Source of the DNA: Buchnera aphidicola (Meitanaphis elongallis)
Lineage (GTDB): Bacteria > Pseudomonadota > Gammaproteobacteria > Enterobacterales > Enterobacteriaceae
DNA: 64,000 nucleotides
NCBI GenBank assembly: GCA_039830015.1
Contig: CP140033.1
Span: forward strand, 1 to 64,000
Direction: 5' to 3'
Shown here in pieces: positions 8,902 through 18,609 of this stretch. A program made the translations under genes and the position numbers. Below the pieces are notes generated by a model that saw only the letters and a list, made by a program, of their open reading frames with translations, made no database searches and had not been told where the DNA came from. Within the stretch, counting starts at the first letter, position 1. The number at the start of each line of letters is the position of its first letter.

Positions 8902-11322
8902 TTATGTATCAATATTTTTTGCTCTTAGTGCATGAAGTTCTATAAATAGTTTTCGAGGTTCCACAGCATCTCCCATGAGGGTATTGAATAGTTTATTAGT
9001 ACAATCAATATTATGAATAGTAATGTTGAGCATACGTCTTGTATCGGGATTCATTGTAGTTTTCCATAATTGTTCTGGGTTCATTTCTCCTAATCCTTTA
9101 TATCTTTGAATAAATACATTTTTTAAAGAATCATATATTAATGATTGTAAAGTTTTTTCAAAATTATTAATAGTGTAACGTTTATTGTCTCGTTTTATAA
9201 ATACATGATTATTTATTAAATTTTGTAATTTTTCTCCTAAAGAACAAATTTTTTGATATTCGTAGCTGTTTAGAAATTCATGCTGAATATTATAAATTTT
9301 TTTCTTCCCATCTCGATATCTTATAATTAACAGTTCGTAACTTTTTTTTGAAACATTAAGAACTATATTAAATAAATAATTAGAATTATCTTTTATTTTT
9401 TTGTTTAGACTATTTATAAAAGTTTTAGCCCAATTTTCTAAATAAGCTTTGTTGTCTAACAATTGATTTAATTTAGGATGATAAAGTAGTTCATTTAAAA
9501 TAATAAATGATAAATTATATTTTATATGATTAAACATTATTTGAATACTGTTGTATTGAGATACTATTTTTTTTAGTTCTCTAAGAGAATTATCAATAGG
9601 AGTAAAATTAATATTATTGGCAGTTAATATTGCACCTTCTAATGCTAATTTTATTTTGTATTTGTCCATCGCTATATCATCTTTTATATATTTTTCTTTT
9701 CTTTCTTTTTTTACTTTATATAAAGGAGGTTGAGCAATATATAAATGTCCACGTTTAATTATTTCAGGCATGTAACGATAAAAAAATGTTAGTAACAAAG
9801 TTCGAATATGAGATCCATCGATATCGGCATCTGTCATAATAATAATGCGATGATATCGTAGTTTTTCTGGATTATACTCATTTTCCCCTATTCCGCATCC
9901 TAACGCTGTTATAAGTGCTGCTACTTCTTGTGAAGATAACATCTTTTCAAATTTTGCTTTTTCAACATTAAGAATTTTTCCTTTAAGAGGAAGAATAGCT
10001 TGGTTTTTTCGATTTCTTGCTTGTTTTGCAGATCCACCTGCAGAATCTCCTTCTACTAAATAAATTTCTGATAAAGTAGGATCTTTTTCTTGACAATCAG
10101 CTAATTTTCCAGGCAGCATTGATAAATCTGAAAATCCTTTTTTTCTAGTGATTTCTCTTGCACGTCTTGCTGCATTTCTTGCTCGAGCAGAATCTAATAT
10201 TTTTATAATAATATTTTTAGCATCATGAGGATTTTCTAAAAGAAATTCTATTAAATGTTCATTTACTAAGGATTCTATAGCTGATTTTACTTCTGATGAA
10301 ACTAATTTATTTTTGGTTTGAGAAGAAAATTTTGGGTTACTAATTTTAATAGATATCACAGCTATTAATCCTTCTCTTATATCTTCTCCAATAACGTTTA
10401 TTTTATTTTTTTTAGTATAACCTTCTTTATCTATATAATTATTAATTGTTCTAGTTAACGCTGATTTAAAACCAGCTAAATGTGTGCCTCCGTCTTGTTG
10501 AGGAATATTATTGGTAAAACAATATATATTTTCTTGAAATCCATTATTCCATCTCATAGCAATTTCTACTCCAATATGATCTTTTTCAGAAGAAAAATAA
10601 AATATTTTAGAATGAATTTGTTTTTTATGATTGCTTAAAAATTTAATAAATTCTTTTAATCCTCCTTGATGGTAATATTTCTCATTAATATTTTTGTTTT
10701 TATCATGTAAATGTATTGAAATTTGAGAGTTTAAAAACGAAAGTTCTTGTAATCTTTTGGATAAAATTTCAAAGTTAAATTTAGTAATATTAGTGAAAGT
10801 AGTTAAATCTGGCCAAAATCGTATTTTTGTACCTTTTAATTTAGTTTGTCCTACAATAGATAATGTAGTTTGAGGATTTCCATTATAATATATTTGTCTA
10901 TATATTTTCTTATCTCGATAGATATTAAGTTCTAATTTTTCTGATAATGCATTAACTACTGAAATGCCTACTCCATGTAGTCCCCCAGAAATTTTATAAG
11001 AATCATTATCAAATTTTCCTCCAGAATGAAGCACAGTCATAATTACTTCTGCCGCAGAAATTCCTTCTTCTTTATGAATATCAGTAGGAATTCCTCTTCC
11101 ATCATCTTGAATAGACACAGAATTATCGGTATGTATGGTAACTGTTATTTCTTTACAAAATCCAGCTAATGCTTCATCTATGGAATTGTCTACTACTTCA
11201 AAAACCATATGATGTAAACCAGTTCCATCATCTATGTTTCCTATATACATTCCTGGACGTTTTCGAACCGCATCTAAGCCTTTTAAAACTTTAATATTTG
11301 ATGAACTATAAGAATTTGGCAT
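8902..11322 (-). CDS. gyrB: DNA gyrase subunit B
   Basis: ATPase subunit of gyrase, which supercoils DNA with GyrA. I chose the ATG at 11322 because MPNSYSSSNIKVLKGLDAVRK aligns to the E. coli start and a TTAGGA ribosome binding site precedes it; an in-frame GTG at 11352 would add ten residues without a good site. The protein has 806 residues (E. coli 804). The GHKL ATPase motifs (DNSIDEALAG, DDGRGIPTDIH, GGLHGVGISVVNALS), the Toprim EGDSAGG and DADIDGSH, and the C-terminal QRYKGLGEMNPEQLW are intact. It is followed on the minus strand by the atp/gyrB hairpins. recF, between dnaN and gyrB in E. coli, is absent. Confidence 0.97.
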   Translation of the reverse strand: MPNSYSSSNIKVLKGLDAVRKRPGMYIGNIDDGTGLHHMVFEVVDNSIDEALAGFCKEITVTIHTDNSVSIQDDGRGIPTDIHKEEGISAAEVIMTVLHSGGKFDNDSYKISGGLHGVGISVVNALSEKLELNIYRDKKIYRQIYYNGNPQTTLSIVGQTKLKGTKIRFWPDLTTFTNITKFNFEILSKRLQELSFLNSQISIHLHDKNKNINEKYYHQGGLKEFIKFLSNHKKQIHSKIFYFSSEKDHIGVEIAMRWNNGFQENIYCFTNNIPQQDGGTHLAGFKSALTRTINNYIDKEGYTKKNKINVIGEDIREGLIAVISIKISNPKFSSQTKNKLVSSEVKSAIESLVNEHLIEFLLENPHDAKNIIIKILDSARARNAARRAREITRKKGFSDLSMLPGKLADCQEKDPTLSEIYLVEGDSAGGSAKQARNRKNQAILPLKGKILNVEKAKFEKMLSSQEVAALITALGCGIGENEYNPEKLRYHRIIIMTDADIDGSHIRTLLLTFFYRYMPEIIKRGHLYIAQPPLYKVKKERKEKYIKDDIAMDKYKIKLALEGAILTANNINFTPIDNSLRELKKIVSQYNSIQIMFNHIKYNLSFIILNELLYHPKLNQLLDNKAYLENWAKTFINSLNKKIKDNSNYLFNIVLNVSKKSYELLIIRYRDGKKKIYNIQHEFLNSYEYQKICSLGEKLQNLINNHVFIKRDNKRYTINNFEKTLQSLIYDSLKNVFIQRYKGLGEMNPEQLWKTTMNPDTRRMLNITIHNIDCTNKLFNTLMGDAVEPRKLFIELHALRAKNIDT

Positions 11323-11528
11323 TTTTGTTCCTAATGATTTTTTAAAAGACACTTTATTTCTTAAATATATGTATTAAATTTTTATTACGCTAAAATTTTT
11401 TAAACAAAATAGATAATGTTGCGTAAATTTTATATGTTTAATAGCAATATTTATTTGATTTATAATGTGTACGTTTTAAGATATAAGTAAAATAAGCAAT
11501 AACTTTTTAGGAAAATATTTTTTATTAT

Positions 11529-12644
11529 TTACATTTTTAATGGCATTAAAACATATATTGATTTATGATTTTGATTATTATCACAGGTATTTTGTTGAAT
11601 TTGTATGCTAGAGTTAAAGTTATTCATTAGTAAACAGACCTCATTATTCGTAATAACATTCAAAATATCTAATAAATAATATGCATTAACAGATATTTCA
11701 ATATCAGTATTAATATAAATTGTTTCTAATATTTCATATGCTTTTTCATCATATTGATTACTAGTTGTTATTTCTAATTTATTTTTATTGTTTTTTATTA
11801 AAATACCTTGAAACATTTCATTGGATAAAATTACTATACGTGATAGTGCTTGCTTAAATGATAAAGTATTAATAATAATTTTTTTATTGAGATTTTTTAG
11901 TATAATTGAAGAATATTTTGGAAAATTTTCTTCAATTATTTTGCTAGTAAAAACAATATTATCTGTTCGAAGTTGAAAATAGCTATCATTCATATTTATA
12001 GAAACTAATGTTGATGTATTATTCAATAATCGTAATAGTTCAATCACTCCTCTTCTTGGAAGTATTGTAGAGTAATATTTAAATGAATATGTTATAGGTG
12101 TTTTGCATATTGCTATGCGATAACCATCAGTAGCTACTGCATATAAATGTTGATTTCTTATTTCCAAAAATAATCCATTTAGAAAGTATCGTAAATCTTG
12201 AACAGCCATAGAAAATTGGGTAGCAGATATTATAGTTTTAAATGCATTTTGTGTAGTAAAAAATTCAACTTGATATTTTTTTAATTTGAAATTAGGAAAA
12301 TCAGATATAGGTAATGTTGTTAACGAATAATAGCTATTTTCAGAAAATATTTTTAATTTATTATTTTTTAATAGTATCGTTATATTAGAATCATCAGGTA
12401 GTTTACGACATACAGCTAATATTTTTTTTCCAGAGACTGTTGTACACCCCGATGTATGAGAGAAAAATTTTAGTATACTTATTTGAATTTCTGATTCTAG
12501 ATTAGTGGAAGTTAAAAACAAAACATTATCTTTTATTTTTATTGAAATATTTTCAAGTATAGGATATAAAGTATTTTTTGTAATTAAACTACTTATCTTT
12601 TGTAAAGAAGATAGAAAAATTTTTTTTTTAATTTGGAATTTCAT
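11529..12644 (-). CDS. dnaN: DNA polymerase III beta sliding clamp
   Basis: Ring-shaped processivity clamp for the replicative polymerase. The protein has 371 residues (E. coli 366). It starts MKFQIKKKIFLSSLQKISSL, matching MKFxVxRexLLxxLQxV of the family, and carries FLNGLFLEIRNQHLYAVATDGYRI, the classic clamp segment, near residue 155. The C-terminus YVLMPLKM replaces the usual YVVMPMRL, keeping the hydrophobic groove end. It lies 206 bases from gyrB on the same strand, and nothing recognisable lies upstream until rpmH, so dnaN must have its own promoter in the large gap (inference). Confidence 0.96.
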   Translation of the reverse strand: MKFQIKKKIFLSSLQKISSLITKNTLYPILENISIKIKDNVLFLTSTNLESEIQISILKFFSHTSGCTTVSGKKILAVCRKLPDDSNITILLKNNKLKIFSENSYYSLTTLPISDFPNFKLKKYQVEFFTTQNAFKTIISATQFSMAVQDLRYFLNGLFLEIRNQHLYAVATDGYRIAICKTPITYSFKYYSTILPRRGVIELLRLLNNTSTLVSINMNDSYFQLRTDNIVFTSKIIEENFPKYSSIILKNLNKKIIINTLSFKQALSRIVILSNEMFQGILIKNNKNKLEITTSNQYDEKAYEILETIYINTDIEISVNAYYLLDILNVITNNEVCLLMNNFNSSIQIQQNTCDNNQNHKSIYVLMPLKM

Positions 12645-13678
12645 AAATTTTAAAGTTATAGTATATATTTTAGTCTAACAAATTTTATAACACAATTTTA
12701 AAAATTATGTCGATTTCATATATATACAACATTTATGAAATGATTTAATTTCATTAAAATATAACCTTTATTTAAATAAATAGTATGTAGTTTATTTATC
12801 TATGTAGTTTTAATATTACTATATTAATTTAACATATAACTATAGAACTTGTCCTAATAATAAATTAACGTATTTTTAAGTTAATTATTTAGTATAAATA
12901 AAGATTCTATTATATAAATAAAAAAATTAGTAGAATATTTTAAAGCAATAAATGTTTTGAATAAGTTTTAACGTATGTTTTATATTATTGATGTGATAAA
13001 ATATAAATTTCTATTTAAAATTTTTTGTAAGATTTTTAAAAACTAATAAAAATAAAGCAATATATTCGTTATAATTATGTTATTAATGTTAACCAATTAT
13101 AAAAAGATCGATAAAACATAATATTTTACATTTTTAAAAGTTTTTTTAATTAAAATTTTTATATTTTTAAAATATTTATTTTTATATCTATACAATCTTA
13201 AATTTTTTATTAATACTAAGCATGACTAAAATATTTATAGCTATTTTAATTTAATTAAAATTTATATTTTTAAAATATTTTTATATTTTAGAAAGTAGTT
13301 TATTTTTAAAATATATTGTAAATAATATATTTACTATATAAAAGTAATACGTTTTATTTTGTATAGATAACTTTAATAAATGCACTTAATTATATTTAAG
13401 TATTTATGTTCATATATCATTTTATAGATATATTAATCATAGTTTTATTAACACATTGTTAGTAGGTCACTAATGTGGATTAATGTATATTATCAAATAT
13501 GAACAATAAAATTATTGCAATAGCCAGTATTATTTCAAATAATTCTAATATTTCTATATATTAATATTTTCAACAATATATTTATTTAACTATTAAAAAT
13601 TTTTGTTGCTTTATGCGGTTAATTTATATATTTATTATAATAATATTTGTAATTAGTAAAATTAGGATACCATAATAA
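12645..13678. other. 1 kb AT-rich gap at the expected dnaA locus
   Basis: Between dnaN (minus) and rpmH (plus), E. coli and, as I recall, the pea aphid Buchnera carry dnaA. Here no ORF of 60 codons or more, no tRNA and no recognisable DnaA segment is seen in either strand. The sequence is dominated by A/T runs. TGTGGATTA at 13474-13482 is one mismatch from the DnaA box (TGTGGATAA on this strand) and overlaps an imperfect inverted repeat at 13452-13477 (CACATT..AGT / ACTAATGTG). The interval must also hold the divergent dnaN and rpmH promoters, which I could not place with confidence. Confidence 0.7.
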
Positions 13679-13825
13679 ATGAAACGTACTTTTCAACCTT
13701 CTGTGTTAAAAAAAAATAGATGTCATGGTTTTAGAGCTCGAATGAGCACGAAAAATGGTCGTCATATTTTAGCACGTCGACGTGCTAAATTTAGAACACG
13801 TTTAACAGTTTCTTCTATTAAATGA
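13679..13825 (+). CDS. rpmH: 50S ribosomal protein L34
   Basis: A small, highly basic ribosomal protein of 48 residues (E. coli 46-47). It begins MKRTFQPSVLKKNRCHGFRA and has the L34 signature segment KNRCHGFRARM followed by the basic run LARRRAKFR. The ATG is at 13679 with a TAGGATA stretch upstream as a likely ribosome binding site. It is the head of the rpmH-rnpA-yidD-yidC-mnmE cluster conserved in enterics. Confidence 0.97.
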   Translation: MKRTFQPSVLKKNRCHGFRARMSTKNGRHILARRRAKFRTRLTVSSIK

Positions 13826-13863
13826 TAAAATAATAATATGATAAATTTTATTTTAAAAAAAAA

Positions 13864-14181
13864 ATGAAATTGTTATCTTTTTTTCATTTTAAACATGTTT
13901 TTGATAAATCGAATAGAGTTAAATGTAAAGAATTTATAATTTTAGAAAAGAACAATGCATTAACTTTTCCACGTTTAGGTATTAGTATATCAAAAAAAAA
14001 TATTCAATATTCACATGAAAGAAATCAAATTAAACGAATTATTAGAGAAAGTTTTAGACTAATTCAACATAAACTAATTAATTCAGATTTTGTAGTTATT
14101 GTAGGTTCATATTCTACGGATATAAATCGTAAATTATTAGTAAAAAAATTGGAAAATTTATGGATACATTATTATCAATAA
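13864..14181 (+). CDS. rnpA: Ribonuclease P protein component
   Basis: Protein subunit of RNase P, which matures tRNA 5' ends together with the RnpB RNA. The protein has 105 residues (E. coli 119), slightly short at the C-terminus. The RNR-type signature is clear as RNQIKRIIRESFR (about residues 53-65), and the N-terminal region contains FKHVFDKSNRVK. The ATG follows an uninterrupted A10 tract (13855-13864) and no Shine-Dalgarno sequence is visible, so initiation may depend on rpmH translation. Its 3' end overlaps yidD by 22 bases, as is common in bacteria. Confidence 0.94.
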   Translation: MKLLSFFHFKHVFDKSNRVKCKEFIILEKNNALTFPRLGISISKKNIQYSHERNQIKRIIRESFRLIQHKLINSDFVVIVGSYSTDINRKLLVKKLENLWIHYYQ

Positions 14182-14417
14182 TTTCTAAGTGTTTAATTTT
14201 AATAATTTTATTTTATCAACATTTTATTAGTATTTTGTTTTTACCAGCTTGTCGTTTTTATCCTACATGTTCGCATTATGCTTTATCTGTGTTGTATCGT
14301 TTTAATTTCGTAAAAGGATGTTATTTAATTATTAAAAGAATATTAAAATGTCATCCATTACATCCTGGTGGTTATGATAATATACCTGAAACAATTAGAA
14401 ATAAAAGAGAATATTAA
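14160..14417 (+). CDS. yidD: Membrane protein insertion efficiency factor YidD
   Basis: Small peripheral membrane protein that aids YidC-dependent insertion. It has 85 residues (the E. coli family member is about 85). The hallmark PACRFYPTCSHYAL and the later HPLHPGGYDNIP are both present, as is an N-terminal hydrophobic stretch LIILFYQHFISILFL. It overlaps rnpA and ends two bases before yidC, so the three genes are probably translated from one mRNA. Confidence 0.95.
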   Translation: MDTLLSIISKCLILIILFYQHFISILFLPACRFYPTCSHYALSVLYRFNFVKGCYLIIKRILKCHPLHPGGYDNIPETIRNKREY

Positions 14418-14419
14418 AT

Positions 14420-16021
14420 ATGGATTTACAACGTAGTATTTTCATTTTTGGATTTTTTTTTATTTCGTTTTTAGTTTGGGAAATATGGAAATCTAGTACT
14501 CATTTTTATTCCAATCAGTTATCTAGTCAGCATCATAATGTAAATTTAATAAATCGCTATGATAAAAATAATATTTTAATTAAAACTGATGTTTTACTTT
14601 TAAAAGTGAATTTACGTGGTGGGGACATAGAGCAAGCTCAATTATTGAATTTTAAAGATAAACTAGATTCTTTCAAACCATTGATCTTATTGGATACTAA
14701 AAGTAATTTTATATATCAAACGAGAAGTGGATTAATTAGACAAAATAGTTTAGATAATTGGGATCCTGAAACAAGGCATGTTTATGTGGTTAAAAAAAAA
14801 TATTTTGAGTTAAAAAAGTATCAAGAAGAGTTACATGTGCCATTAACTTGGACTTCAAGCGAAGGTATAACATATGTTAAGACATTTATTTTTAAACCTA
14901 ACTCATATGATATAGAAATTAGATATAAAATATATAATGGAACTGATAAAGAACTAGAAATTTCCATGTTTGGTGGATTACGACAAACTATTGCAATTCC
15001 AGATAATAAAAGTATCAATAACGATAATTTTTCTTTACAGACTTTTAGAGGTATAGCTTATTCTACAGATAATAATAAATATGAAAAATATCAATTTGAT
15101 TCAGTTCTTCAACAAAAAAATTTAAATATTGTTACTCATCGAGGATGGATAGCGATGTTACAACAATATTTTGTAACAGCGTGGATTCCAAATCATACTC
15201 AGTTAAATACATTTTACACTAATAAAATTAATGAGGATGTGGTTGAAGTAGGATTTCACTCTAATAAAATGCATATAAAACCATATGATCAAATTATATG
15301 TAATTCAAAGTTGTGGATAGGACCAGAAATACAAGAGAAAATGGCTATGTTAGCACCTAATCTTGATTTAACTGTTGATTATGGTTGGTTATGGTTTCTT
15401 TCTCAGCCTTTGTTCAAATTATTAAAAATTCTATATAATCTTGTAGGAAATTGGGGTTTATCAATTATTTTAATTACTTTTATTATAAGAGGATTAACAT
15501 ATCCTTTAACTAAATCTCAGTATAAAACGATGTTTAAAATGAAAAAATTAAAACCTAAAATTGATAGAATAAAACAAAATTATAAACATAATAGAAAAAA
15601 AATGAGTGAGGAAATGTTAGCATTATATCAACATGAAAAAGTAAATCCTTTAGGTGGTTGTTTACCTTTATTAGTACAAATGCCTATATTTTTGGCGTTA
15701 TATTATATGTTAATTAGTTCAGTAGAATTAAGACATGCACCATTTATTTTATGGATTAAGGATTTATCTGATCAAGATCCATATTACGTATTACCGGTTC
15801 TAATGGGTATTACGATGTTTTTTGTTCAACGTATTACACCTAACGATATATCAGATCCTATTCAAAAAAATATTATGCATATTGTTCCGATGATATTTAC
15901 AATATTTTTTCTATGGTTTCCTTCTGGATTAGTATTATATTACGTTGTTAGTAATTTAGTGACTATTATTCAACAAAAGTTTATTTCAGATTATTTTAAA
16001 GATATCAATAAATTAGTATGA
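14420..16021 (+). CDS. yidC: Membrane protein insertase YidC
   Basis: Inserts and folds inner-membrane proteins, alone or with Sec; Fo subunits a and c encoded in this window are known substrates in E. coli. The 533-residue protein (E. coli 548) has an N-terminal membrane helix (about residues 5-22), the large periplasmic domain (about 50-310), and the conserved insertase core with about five helices from residue 330: WGLSIILITFIIRGLTYPLT, GGCLPLLVQMPIFLALYYML and the final LWFPSGLVLYYVVSNLVTI. The positively charged cytoplasmic loop KMKKLKPKIDRIKQNYKHNR is typical. It starts two bases after the yidD stop. Confidence 0.96.
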   Translation: MDLQRSIFIFGFFFISFLVWEIWKSSTHFYSNQLSSQHHNVNLINRYDKNNILIKTDVLLLKVNLRGGDIEQAQLLNFKDKLDSFKPLILLDTKSNFIYQTRSGLIRQNSLDNWDPETRHVYVVKKKYFELKKYQEELHVPLTWTSSEGITYVKTFIFKPNSYDIEIRYKIYNGTDKELEISMFGGLRQTIAIPDNKSINNDNFSLQTFRGIAYSTDNNKYEKYQFDSVLQQKNLNIVTHRGWIAMLQQYFVTAWIPNHTQLNTFYTNKINEDVVEVGFHSNKMHIKPYDQIICNSKLWIGPEIQEKMAMLAPNLDLTVDYGWLWFLSQPLFKLLKILYNLVGNWGLSIILITFIIRGLTYPLTKSQYKTMFKMKKLKPKIDRIKQNYKHNRKKMSEEMLALYQHEKVNPLGGCLPLLVQMPIFLALYYMLISSVELRHAPFILWIKDLSDQDPYYVLPVLMGITMFFVQRITPNDISDPIQKNIMHIVPMIFTIFFLWFPSGLVLYYVVSNLVTIIQQKFISDYFKDINKLV

Positions 16022-16118
16022 AATTGATAGTAAAAGTACTAAAAAATTTAATATTTTTAAGTTCATGTTAAAATAAAAATTATTATTTTAGGTATTTTAT
16101 AAAGGATATTTTTAAAAT

Positions 16119-17492
16119 ATGAATTTTAAAGATGATACGATTGTTGCAAAAGTAACACCTGAAATGCGATGTAATATTGGAATAATTAGAATTTCTGGAT
16201 CGTTATCTTCTAAGGTATCTAAGAAAGTATTAGGAAAAGTTCCTTTAGCTAGATATGCTAGCTATTTACCTTTTTTAGACATAGAGGGTAAAACATTGGA
16301 CCATGGAATTGCATTATGGTTTCCAGCTCCGTGTTCTTTTACTGGAGAAGATATTTTAGAACTACAAGGACATGGGAATCCAATTATAATGGACTTATTA
16401 ATATCCAATATACTATCTATTTCTAATATTCGACTAGCTAAGCCAGGAGAATTTTCTGAGCGAGCTTTTTTAAATGGGAAAATTGATCTAATACAAGCAG
16501 AATCTATAGTAGATTTAATAAACGCAACTTCTGAGCAAGCAGCACGTGCTGCTTTACAGTCTCTTCAAGGTTTATTTTCTTTGCATATTAATACATTAAT
16601 TGAAAAATTCAATAAATTTAGAATGATTATAGAAGCATTGATTAATTTTTCTGAAGATGAAATAAATTTGAGTAACGAAAATACTATTAAACATGATATT
16701 AGTGACATTATTAGATTAATTAATGATATTTATAATATGTCTATTCGAGGGGCTGTGTTAAGACAAGGAGTAAAAATAGTTATATGTGGTCATCCTAATT
16801 CTGGAAAATCGAGTTTATTGAATTCTTTATCTTGTATTGAGCGAGCAATAGTTACTGATATACCAGGTACTACTCGTGACATTATTTATGAATGTATAAA
16901 TATTAATGGAATGTTATTTAATTTAGTAGATACGGCAGGTTTGCGTCTAACCGAAGATATAATAGAACGCATGGGTATACGATTGGCTTGGAAAGAAATT
17001 AATTCAGCAGATCATATATTATTTGTAATTGATAGTAATTCTAATTTGTGTGATCAAATAAAACATTATGTTGATTTTACTAAGTTAATATCAAGTAATA
17101 TAAGCATCACTATCGTTTTTAATAAATTGGATCTTTTAAGTTCTAAAATTGATGTTAATTATTTTAAAAATAATAACTATATTTTTGTTTCAACAAAAAC
17201 TGGAGAAGGAATTAAAGAACTGCGTAAGAACTTGTATGATACTTTTCAAATTAATAAATTTTTTTGTAATAATGAGAGTATTTTTTTAGCTAGACGTCGC
17301 CATATTGATGCTTTGTTAAAAATTTTAAATTATATGAAAATAAGTCTAAAAAACTGGAATAAATATTGCAATATTGAATTATTAGCTGAAGATATACGCA
17401 TTTGTCAAGATCAACTAAATCATATTACTGGTATTTGTACTTCTGATCAATTATTGTCTGATATTTTTTCTAATTTCTGTATTGGAAAATAA
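16119..17492 (+). CDS. mnmE: tRNA modification GTPase MnmE (TrmE)
   Basis: GTPase partner of MnmG in making cmnm5U34 of tRNA. It has 457 residues (E. coli 454). The N-terminal tetrahydrofolate-binding domain shows TIVAKVTPEMRCNIGIIRISG and LQGHGNP, and the G domain has GHPNSGKSSLL (G1), DIPGTTRD (G2), DTAGLR (G3) and NKLD (G4). The C-terminus FCIGK carries the conserved cysteine. mnmE and mnmG both survive, so the pathway looks intact. A GGATAT sequence precedes the ATG. It is the last gene of the rpmH cluster; a hairpin lies 300 bases downstream. Confidence 0.97.
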   Translation: MNFKDDTIVAKVTPEMRCNIGIIRISGSLSSKVSKKVLGKVPLARYASYLPFLDIEGKTLDHGIALWFPAPCSFTGEDILELQGHGNPIIMDLLISNILSISNIRLAKPGEFSERAFLNGKIDLIQAESIVDLINATSEQAARAALQSLQGLFSLHINTLIEKFNKFRMIIEALINFSEDEINLSNENTIKHDISDIIRLINDIYNMSIRGAVLRQGVKIVICGHPNSGKSSLLNSLSCIERAIVTDIPGTTRDIIYECININGMLFNLVDTAGLRLTEDIIERMGIRLAWKEINSADHILFVIDSNSNLCDQIKHYVDFTKLISSNISITIVFNKLDLLSSKIDVNYFKNNNYIFVSTKTGEGIKELRKNLYDTFQINKFFCNNESIFLARRRHIDALLKILNYMKISLKNWNKYCNIELLAEDIRICQDQLNHITGICTSDQLLSDIFSNFCIGK

Positions 17493-18229
17493 TTTATTGT
17501 GTTTATTTCAATAAAAAGATCGTGTGTATATGAGATTTATAGTATATTTTTTATGAATAAGAATTATTGATAAGTACTTAAAATTGTTTGAGTTTTATAG
17601 GAGAATTAGTAAACGTTATATTTCAATTTTTTATATTCAAAAAAATAATACAGAATTTATTAGAAATTTTATAGAGTTCTGTTTTAGGTTTAAAGATCTA
17701 ACAATTAATGCGATTTTAAATTTTTAAATTAAATATGGATACTTACAAAACAATTTTAATTTGTTGATAAAGTTTGATTATTTATGTTAAACGAGATACT
17801 TTATCCGTATCGCGTTCTTTTAATTAAAAACACTGATGTTTTAAAAAAAATTAGTATATTTACAAAAAATATTATGGATTTTATGTATAGTTTTTGTGGT
17901 TATTTTTATTGTTCTATTAAATAATTAAAACTTTTTTTTATATGAAGTTTTTCATATATGAAAACAAATTTTTAATAAAAAGATCGGGAAAAGTTTGTAA
18001 ATTTAATTGTTTTAGGAGATATGGACTTACATTATATAATTCATAACGTGAATATTATATTAAAATAAAAAAGTTATAAAATACAAAATATATTTTGACT
18101 AAAATATATTAATAAAAAATTAATTATTAATTTTTCTCTAGAGTGTTTTACTTTATAAAAATTTTATTTTTAATTACTTTTGAAATATGCATTTTGTTTC
18201 TACTACATATGAATAATAAGTTTTGTTTT
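17493..18229. other. 737-base spacer after mnmE
   Basis: No gene is recognisable. The stretch holds one strong hairpin (listed separately at 17790-17816). It also has an isolated AGGAG at 18014 placed too close to an ATG to be a normal start. In E. coli the tna operon follows mnmE. The spacer may hold remnants of lost genes or a small RNA that ends at the hairpin (inference). Confidence 0.6.
17790..17816 (+). terminator. Terminator-like hairpin in the mnmE downstream spacer
   Basis: AACG-A-GATAC pairs with GTATC-G-CGTT around a 7-base loop (TTTATCC), giving nine base pairs with one internal A/G mismatch, followed by CTTTTAATT. It is far (about 300 bases) from the mnmE stop, so it either ends a long mnmE 3' untranslated region or marks the end of an independent short transcript. 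Confidence 0.5.
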
Positions 18230-18302
<73 letters not shown>

Positions 18303-18477
18303 AGATATTTCTATTTAAACATCAATAATTTAATGATGTCAATAACTTTTTAGATAAAATTAATACTTCTATGAAATATATAAGGATATATGATAATATA
18401 GGTATATTGTTTTTATATCCTAAAGTAAAAGTTGTTAATATTTGTTCTGTTATTTTATGTATACTAATCACTTTTCT

Positions 18478-18501
18478 AATTTTACTATAGATAGTAAAAT
18501 T
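18478..18501. repeat. Perfect 11-bp inverted repeat upstream of groS
   Basis: AATTTTACTAT and ATAGTAAAATT are exact reverse complements separated by two bases (AG). The centre lies about 25 bases before the -35 hexamer of the groE promoter. Such a tight palindrome suits a dimeric DNA-binding protein better than an RNA hairpin (loop of two). No known regulator can be assigned. Confidence 0.6.
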
Positions 18502-18513
18502 TTATTATCAATA

Positions 18514-18542
18514 CTTGAAAGTTGAGATGAAGATCCACATAT
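18514..18542 (+). promoter_or_regulatory. Sigma-32 heat-shock promoter of groSL
   Basis: CTTGAAA (18514-18520), a 14-base spacer, and CCACATAT (18535-18542) match the E. coli sigma-32 consensus CTTGAAA-N13..15-CCCCATNT with one mismatch. It is correctly placed, about 68 bases before the groS ATG. The sigma factor itself, rpoH, is encoded at 24.4 kb, so heat-shock control of groESL is probably retained. Confidence 0.8.
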
Positions 18543-18609
18543 CTTATATCAGGAAATATTAAAAATTAAATGAATTTTTTATCTTAGTTACTAAAAGGAG
18601 AAACATTGA

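Noticed and set aside
18014..18068. AGGAG followed by ATG and 15 codons
   Set aside because: The spacing of two bases is too short for normal initiation and the peptide has no recognisable features.
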